Source: Palsa-504 sp963767565 (GTDB lineage: Bacteria; Actinomycetota; Actinomycetes; Streptosporangiales; Streptosporangiaceae). Taken from it: a stretch of 64,000 bases of DNA. Below are positions 57,917 through 64,000 of the stretch, piece by piece. The notes under the pieces are model-generated. The model worked only from the letters and a program-made list of their open reading frames with translations. It was not told the origin of the DNA and ran no database searches. Each line of letters begins with the position of its first letter. The first letter of the stretch is position 1. Made by a program: the position numbers and the translations under genes. The DNA lies in the NCBI GenBank assembly GCA_963767565.1, contig CAVYEG010000012.1, forward strand, positions 62,001 through 126,000. The letters are read 5' to 3'.

Positions 57917-58251
57917 CAGCAGGAACACCGGGCCGGCAGTTCCTCTACCGCCTGTACGCCCGCAGGCTCCGCAAGCAGCTGGCAGGCGGGCAGCTACCCA
58001 GGCATGTAGGCATCATCATGGACGGCAACCGGCGCTGGGCTCGCCGGCAGGGCATGGCAGACCCCAGCCTCGGCCACCAGTACGGCGCGCATCATGTCGA
58101 GAACGTGCTGAACTGGTGCGAGAAGACCGGGATCAGGCATGTCACCGTGTTCGTGTACTTCTGCGAGGCCTACTGGCCCGCCTTCCGCGAGATCGACTTT
58201 CTCCGCGCACTCCGCAGCTTCGCCGCCAGGCAGCGCCGCTACGGCCGCTGA
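57913..58251 (+). CDS. truncated cis-prenyltransferase (undecaprenyl diphosphate synthase-like)
   Basis: 112 residues, ATG 57913 in an ATGA overlap. HVGIIMDGNRRWARRQG is the UppS substrate motif with the catalytic Asp, and GHQYGAHHVENVLNWCEKTG and HVTVFVYF follow the family. Full-length enzymes have about 250 residues; here the second half is missing and the alignment weakens after residue 75. It is either a decayed gene or a deliberate short form that retains the diphosphate-binding half. No second domain is found downstream. Confidence 0.75.
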   Translation: MTAGTPGRQFLYRLYARRLRKQLAGGQLPRHVGIIMDGNRRWARRQGMADPSLGHQYGAHHVENVLNWCEKTGIRHVTVFVYFCEAYWPAFREIDFLRALRSFAARQRRYGR

Positions 58252-58785
58252 ACCCGAAGATCCATCCTCTGCCTCCCGGTGGCAGACCTGGCCAGAAAAC
58301 ACGTCATCCAGACGACCCGCAGGTGGATGGAGTCGACCGCGGCCCGGGAGAAGCCCAGCAAGGTCGACGGCACGAAGTTCCAGCTACGCGATCCGGCTCA
58401 AAACCTTGGCGTGAAACCGGCACACGGTGGCCAACGAAATTTTCCGGCCCGGCCAAGTATCCTGCTCGGTCACAGCCACATTCAGTAACGACCTACCAGG
58501 CTCAGGGTTCAATACGCTCCATCGAATACGTGCGTTCACCAGTCGACCAGTACCCTCCGCGTCCGGCAGCCCGGACCGCGGCAGGCCGGGGCCAGACCAG
58601 GTGTTGAACGACACGACAATGTCAGCGGGATCGACACGACTTTGTCAGTGCTCCGACACGGAATGTCAGTAGCGCCGAGGGATGGGCCTGCCTGGCCGGC
58701 TGAACCGCTAGTTGCAAGGCTCTAAGGAGCAGGTTTCCCTTGATAGCGTCCTATTCGCATCACTGTTAACACGAGGGCGGCAGCA
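58252..58785. other. 534-base region without a convincing gene
   Basis: Codon bias is lost and only short ORFs exist, for example a 69-residue one at 58279-58488 with no recognisable family. Its end carries three iteron-like repeats (58609-58669). The region may be remnant DNA of a mobile element. Confidence 0.6.
58609..58669 (+). repeat. three iteron-like repeats
   Basis: CGACACGACAATGTCAG (58609-58625), CGACACGACTTTGTCAG (58632-58648) and CGACACGGAATGTCAG (58654-58669), about 22-23 bases apart. Each has GACA/TGTC inverted arms. Such spaced repeats occur at ends of IS21-like elements and at protein-binding iterons. Confidence 0.75.
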
Positions 58786-59643
58786 ATGATCGTCATCACC
58801 GGCGCCACCGGCGCCCTCAACGGCACCACGGTCGAGCACCTGCTCAAGCGCATTCCCGCGGACCAGATCGGCGTGAGCGTGCGCGACGTCGTGAAGGCAC
58901 GGCACCTCGCCGACCGCGGCGTGCGCGTGCGGCGCGGCTCCTATGAGGATCCGGCGGCGCTGCGCGACTCGTTCGAAGGCGCCGACCAGGTGCTCCTGGT
59001 CTCATCCAACGACCCGCACGTCGACGGTGTCAGCTTGCACCGCGCCGGCATCGAGGCCGCCGTCGCGGCCGGCGCCCGCCGGATCCTCTATACCAGCCAC
59101 CAGCACACCGGGCCCGGCAGCCCGTTCTTCCCCGCACGCGACCACGCCGCGACCGAGGCGCTCCTGGCCGGCTCCGGCGTCGCCTGGACCTCCCTCCGCA
59201 ACGGCTTCTACGCGCACAGCCTCGACTGGCTCCTCGGGCCCTGGCGCGAGACCGGCGCCATCGCGACGCCCGCCGACGGGCCGGTGTCGTGGACCGACCG
59301 CGCTGATGAGGCGGAGGCGGCCGCGGTAATCCTCGCCGGCGAGCGGCCCTTCGACGGCCCGATCACGCTCACCGCGAGCGCCGCCGTGACATTCGGCGAC
59401 ATCGCGGGGATCGCCTCCGAGGTCACCGGCCGCGACATCCGGCGCGTCGTCCTGGACGACGAGAAGTGGGTGGCCGGGCAGGCTGCGCACGGCACCCCGG
59501 AGGCTGCCGCGCGGTTCCTGCTCGGGTTCTTCCGCGCTGCCCGCGAGGGACGCTTCGCAGACGTTGACCCGCTCCTGAGCGACCTCCTCGGCCGTCAGCC
59601 GCACACGGTGCGCGACCTGCTCGCCGAGAGGGCAGCGGCCTGA
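58786..59643 (+). CDS. NAD(P)-binding NmrA/QorB-like reductase
   Basis: 285 residues. Rossmann start MIVITGATGALNGTTVEHLL with the GATGxxG pattern altered, then SVRDVVKARHLADRGVRVR, VLLVSSNDP and ILYTSHQHTG. C-terminal substrate domain of the NmrA type (SLRNGFYAHSLDW, ITLTASAAVTFGDIA). Probably an NADPH-dependent quinone or aldehyde reductase, or redox sensor. No operon partner; preceded by the degenerate region. Confidence 0.88.
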   Translation: MIVITGATGALNGTTVEHLLKRIPADQIGVSVRDVVKARHLADRGVRVRRGSYEDPAALRDSFEGADQVLLVSSNDPHVDGVSLHRAGIEAAVAAGARRILYTSHQHTGPGSPFFPARDHAATEALLAGSGVAWTSLRNGFYAHSLDWLLGPWRETGAIATPADGPVSWTDRADEAEAAAVILAGERPFDGPITLTASAAVTFGDIAGIASEVTGRDIRRVVLDDEKWVAGQAAHGTPEAAARFLLGFFRAAREGRFADVDPLLSDLLGRQPHTVRDLLAERAAA

Positions 59644-59718
59644 GGGCATCGGCCACCAAGCCGAAGGCCGGCGGAGCATGCAAGCCAGACAGCAGAATGC
59701 GGTCAGAACTGCAGCGGG

Positions 59719-60075
59719 GTGCTGGCCGACAATGAGCCGGTCGAGCAGGAGAAGGCGCTGAAGTTCAACTCGCTGCTGACCAACGCCTCCCGGGCGAACG
59801 TCTCCGGCCGCTACGATCCCCAGTATGCTCCGCCCTCCGACCGGGATCACGTGTGGCCGGGAAGCACGCTGGTGACCAGGTTCTTGTACCTGGTGCGGCA
59901 CGGGCAGGCGGAGCCGCATGACGGGCCGCTGAGCCCGGCCGGGGCGGAGCAGGCGCGCCTGGCCCGCCGCCGGATGAACGCCGGCCGCTCCCCCGCAGGC
60001 AGCGCTCCCCCAGACGGGGAAACGGGACAACGGGGAAACGGGGCGAAGAATTTACGGCGGCGGCGCCGCAGCTAG
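59719..60075 (+). pseudogene. fused remnants: transposase-like tail and truncated histidine phosphatase
   Basis: The first 30 residues (NEPVEQEKALKFNSLLTNA) look like the C-terminus of a transposase, possibly Tn3-like. From GTG 59872, TRFLYLVRHGQAEPHDGPLS is the RHG start of a histidine phosphatase, which dissolves after about 30 residues into low-complexity sequence. Two unrelated fragments in one open frame point to decay. Confidence 0.55.
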
Positions 60076-60081
60076 GCCGGA

Positions 60082-60135
60082 CGCGGACGGGGGCACCGCG
60101 TGCTTAGCACACATCGCGCGGACGGGGGCACCGCG
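60082..60135 (+). repeat. 19-bp direct repeat
   Basis: CGCGGACGGGGGCACCGCG at 60082-60100 and again, exactly, at 60117-60135, in the region before the fumarase operon. Confidence 0.8.
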
Positions 60136-60157
60136 CGGCGCGGCGCCGCCGCATAGC

Positions 60158-60197
60158 GTCACGATACAAGCTTGTTCATACATGTACAAGTCGTGAC
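60158..60197. promoter_or_regulatory. AT-rich nested palindrome upstream of the fumarase operon
   Basis: GTCACGA (60158-60164) pairs with TCGTGAC (60191-60197); between them lie the palindrome ACAAGCTTGT and CATGTACAAG, so two overlapping dyads share ACAAG arms. The site stands in an AT-rich island 180 bases before the fumA start and is a candidate operator. Confidence 0.45.
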
Positions 60198-60373
60198 CAT
60201 CAAGACACGGGGGTTGCTTCTGCCGAACGGCCGCGAATCGCCTTCGTATCCCGTTGTTTTTGCGCCCTGACCCTTCGGAATCAGTATGAAGGACCGCTCG
60301 CCGGCCGGGCGCGTAAGGGGGCCTGGCGGCGGCCTAAGCTGAACAACGGTCAGATATTTCCGAGGAGGAGCCC

Positions 60374-62013
<1,640 letters not shown>

Positions 62014-62017
<4 letters not shown>

Positions 62018-63516
62018 CGGAAGGTTTCCGGTCCGCGCCGGAGGGCCGCGGCCCGGCCCGGACTGACGAGCGAAGCGAGGAGGGAAGGACGGGCCTTAAA
62101 AGCGGCCCGGAGGGGCAGATGAGAACAGAGCATGACTCGATGGGCGAGGTGCTGGTGCCGGCCGACGCGTTGTGGGGGGCGCAGACCCAGCGGGCGGTGG
62201 CGAACTTCCCGATCTCCGGGGAGCGGATCGGCCGTGACCTGATCGGCGCGCTGGGCAGCATCAAGGGCGCCGCGGCCCGGGTCAACGCCGAGCTCGGGGT
62301 GATCGACGCGGACATGTCCGACGCAATCGGTGACGCGGCCGCCGGCGTGGCCCGCGGCAAGTACGACGATCAGTTCCCGGTGGACGTGTTCCAGACCGGC
62401 TCGGGCACCTCGAGCAACATGAACGCCAACGAGGTGATCGCGACGCTGGCCACCCGGGCGCTGGGCCGCCCGGTGCACCCGAACGACGACGTGAACGCGT
62501 CCCAGTCCTCCAACGACGTCTTCCCGTCCGCCATCGCTCTGGCTGCCGTGAGGCTGTTCGTGCTGGAGCTGGTCCCCGCCCTGGAGCACCTGGCCGAGGT
62601 GCTCTCGGCCAAGGCTGCTGAGTTCGAGGCGGTGGTCAAGGTCGGACGGACCCACCTGATGGACGCCGTGCCGGTGACGCTCGGACAGGAGTTCGGCGGG
62701 TATGCGGCAGCGGTTCGTCACGGGGCCGAACGGATCGTGGCCATCCTCCCCCGTCTCGGTGAGCTGCCCCTCGGCGGGACCGCGGTCGGCACCGGGCTCA
62801 ACGCCCCGCCCGGGTTCGCGGCCGGGACCATCGCGCATCTGGCGTCGTCGATGGGGCTGCCGCTGACCGAGGCGCGCAACCACTTCGAGGCGGCGGGTTC
62901 GCGCGATGGGTTGGTCGAGGCCAGCGGCATGCTGCGGGTGGTCGCGGTCAGCCTGTACAAAATCAGCAACGACCTGCGCTGGATGGGCTCCGGGCCGATG
63001 GCCGGGCTGGGCGAGATCTTGATTCCTGACCTGCAGCCGGGGTCCTCGATCATGCCGGGCAAGGTCAACCCGGTCATCTGCGAGGCGGTCTGCCAGGTGT
63101 GCACGCAGGTGATCGGGAACGACGCGGCGGTGGCGTTCGGCGGGGCGGCGGGGAACTTCGAGCTCAACGTGATGCTGCCGGTGATCGGGCGGAACCTGCT
63201 GGCCTCCGGGCGGCTGCTGGCCGCGGTGGTGCCGCTGCTGGCCGACCGGTGCGTGGCCGGGATCACGGCTCATGCCGAGCGGATGCGCCGGCTGGCCGAG
63301 TCCTCGCCGGTCATCGTGACCGCGCTGAACTCCTACATCGGCTACGAGGCGGCCGCGCGGGTGGCGCACGAGGCGCTGGAGACCGGGCAGACGATCCGCT
63401 CGGTGGTCCTGGCGGACGGCTACGTCTCACGAGGCGAGATCACGGAGGCCCAGCTAGACGCGGCCCTGGACGTGCTGGCCATGACCGGGACCGGGCGTGG
63501 CCCCGTGAACGGGTAA
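62014..63516 (+). CDS. fumC: class II fumarate hydratase with an embedded repeat at its N-terminus
   Basis: 500 residues from GTG 62014, or 465 from ATG 62119, where the FumC-like part (RTEHDSMGEVLVPADALWG) begins. The first 35 residues (APEGRGPARTDERSEEGR) come from the dispersed repeat shared with xseB. Core motifs: QTGSGTSSNMNANEV, GRTHLMDAVPVTLGQE and GSSIMPGKVNP. Oxygen-stable isozyme of the preceding gene. Confidence 0.93.
62037..62088 (+). repeat. dispersed repeat copy 2, at the 5' end of fumC
   Basis: About 52 bp aligning with 45394-45451 in xseB with one 5-base gap. Read in the same frame as in xseB. Confidence 0.75.
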
Positions 63517-63518
63517 GG

Positions 63519-63536
63519 CACCAGCACAATCTGGTG
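63519..63536 (+). terminator. hairpin after fumC
   Basis: CACCAG-CACAAT-CTGGTG directly after the TAA stop; short stem, no U tract. Confidence 0.4.
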
Positions 63537-63600
63537 ACACTTAATCAATGCTCAGCCGCCCCCCAGAGACCTTTCAGCGATCACCGTGTACGGTCCTCGT

Positions 63601-64000
63601 ATGCACCCTTTGGCGGATAGCGGGCGCGTGATCGCCGGGCGCTACCGCCTGGAGGCTCCCATCGGCCGCGGTGCCATGGGGGTGGTGTGGCGCGCGCGGG
63701 ACCAGTTGCTGGATCGCGACGTGGCCCTGAAGGAAGTCCAGATCGCCGAGACGCTGACCGACGACGAGCGGGCCAACGCCTACCAGCGGACGCTGCGCGA
63801 GGCCAAGACCGCCGCACGGCTCAACCACCCCGGCGTGGTCACCGTCTACGACGTGGCCGAGGACGGCGGCGCCCCCTGGATCGTCATGCAACTGGTCAGC
63901 GCCCAGTCCCTGGACCAGGTGCTGGCCACTTCCGGGCCGCTCCCGCCGCGCCGGGCCGCCGAGGTGGGCCGGCAGCTGCTGTCCGCGCTGAGCGTGGCGC
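63601..64000 (+). CDS. serine/threonine protein kinase (PknB-like, C-terminus outside window)
   Basis: The first 133 residues of a Hanks-type kinase domain from ATG 63601: YRLEAPIGRGAMGVVWRA with the Gly-rich loop (about 22-27), Lys44 in DVALKEVQ, a C-helix Glu in TLREAKTAARLNHP and hinge APWIVMQLVSAQSL. The catalytic loop lies beyond the edge. Membrane segment and sensor domains cannot be judged. Confidence 0.9.
   Translation, partial: MHPLADSGRVIAGRYRLEAPIGRGAMGVVWRARDQLLDRDVALKEVQIAETLTDDERANAYQRTLREAKTAARLNHPGVVTVYDVAEDGGAPWIVMQLVSAQSLDQVLATSGPLPPRRAAEVGRQLLSALSVA

Noticed and set aside
58279..58488. 69-residue ORF as the missing half of the prenyltransferase
   Set aside because: None of the C-terminal UppS motifs are present in it or in other frames of the region.

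Overview
The window is 64 kb of very GC-rich DNA with dense, mostly overlapping genes and frequent GTG starts. The gene content points to a filamentous or related actinomycete (Actinomycetota): a mycothiol gene (mshB), a seven-iron ferredoxin next to dapC, a DUF574-type methyltransferase, a mycobacterial Sdh1-like succinate dehydrogenase, glpX beside DUF4245 and DUF1707 genes, and the ispH / lipid-droplet-like protein / xseA / xseB block. The genus cannot be fixed from the sequence alone.

Layout. 1-2011: end of a TrmH-family gene, an unknown protein and a secreted low-complexity protein. 2268-5652: a translationally coupled GT1 glycosyltransferase / alpha-beta hydrolase / cytochrome P450 cassette. 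5827-18422: housekeeping genes (tag, DivIVA-like, LOG family, dapD, fdxA-dapC, methyltransferase, ddaH-like and rocD, flavin reductase, mshB, S9 peptidase). 18656-23634: sdhCAB-like operon and uppP. 23735-35663: one long minus-strand cluster that resembles the machinery of a Gram-positive conjugation / type IV secretion apparatus (TcpC-, TcpD-, TcpE-, VirB4-, VirB6/TrbL- and lytic-transglycosylase/NlpC-P60-like proteins plus a ParA/MinD-like protein). No relaxase, coupling ATPase or integrase is visible next to it. 35866-49242: more core genes (ychF, methyltransferase/TetR pair, rmuC, SnoaL-like/MarR pair, ispH, xseAB, BrkB, DUF4245, glpX, DUF1707).

49328-60373 is the accessory part. It holds a frameshifted glutamine-synthetase-like gene, a palindrome-dense region and a coupled tyrosine recombinase / HTH / recombinase-like / small-ORF cassette. 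A GntR-ABC transporter operon and a PadR-membrane protein-truncated prenyltransferase operon follow, then an NmrA-like reductase and decayed fragments. A 15-bp direct repeat brackets 50.88-56.80 kb and may mark an island. 60374-64000: class I and class II fumarases in one overlapping pair, then the start of a Ser/Thr protein kinase gene.

Several reading frames look broken at GC-rich tracts: the flavin reductase stop, the TcpE/MinD junction, the glutamine synthetase and the second recombinase. Some of these may be assembly errors rather than biology. The most promising candidates for something new are the relaxase-less secretion cluster, the recombinase cassette with its palindromic leader, and a short repeat that has entered the reading frames of both xseB and fumC.
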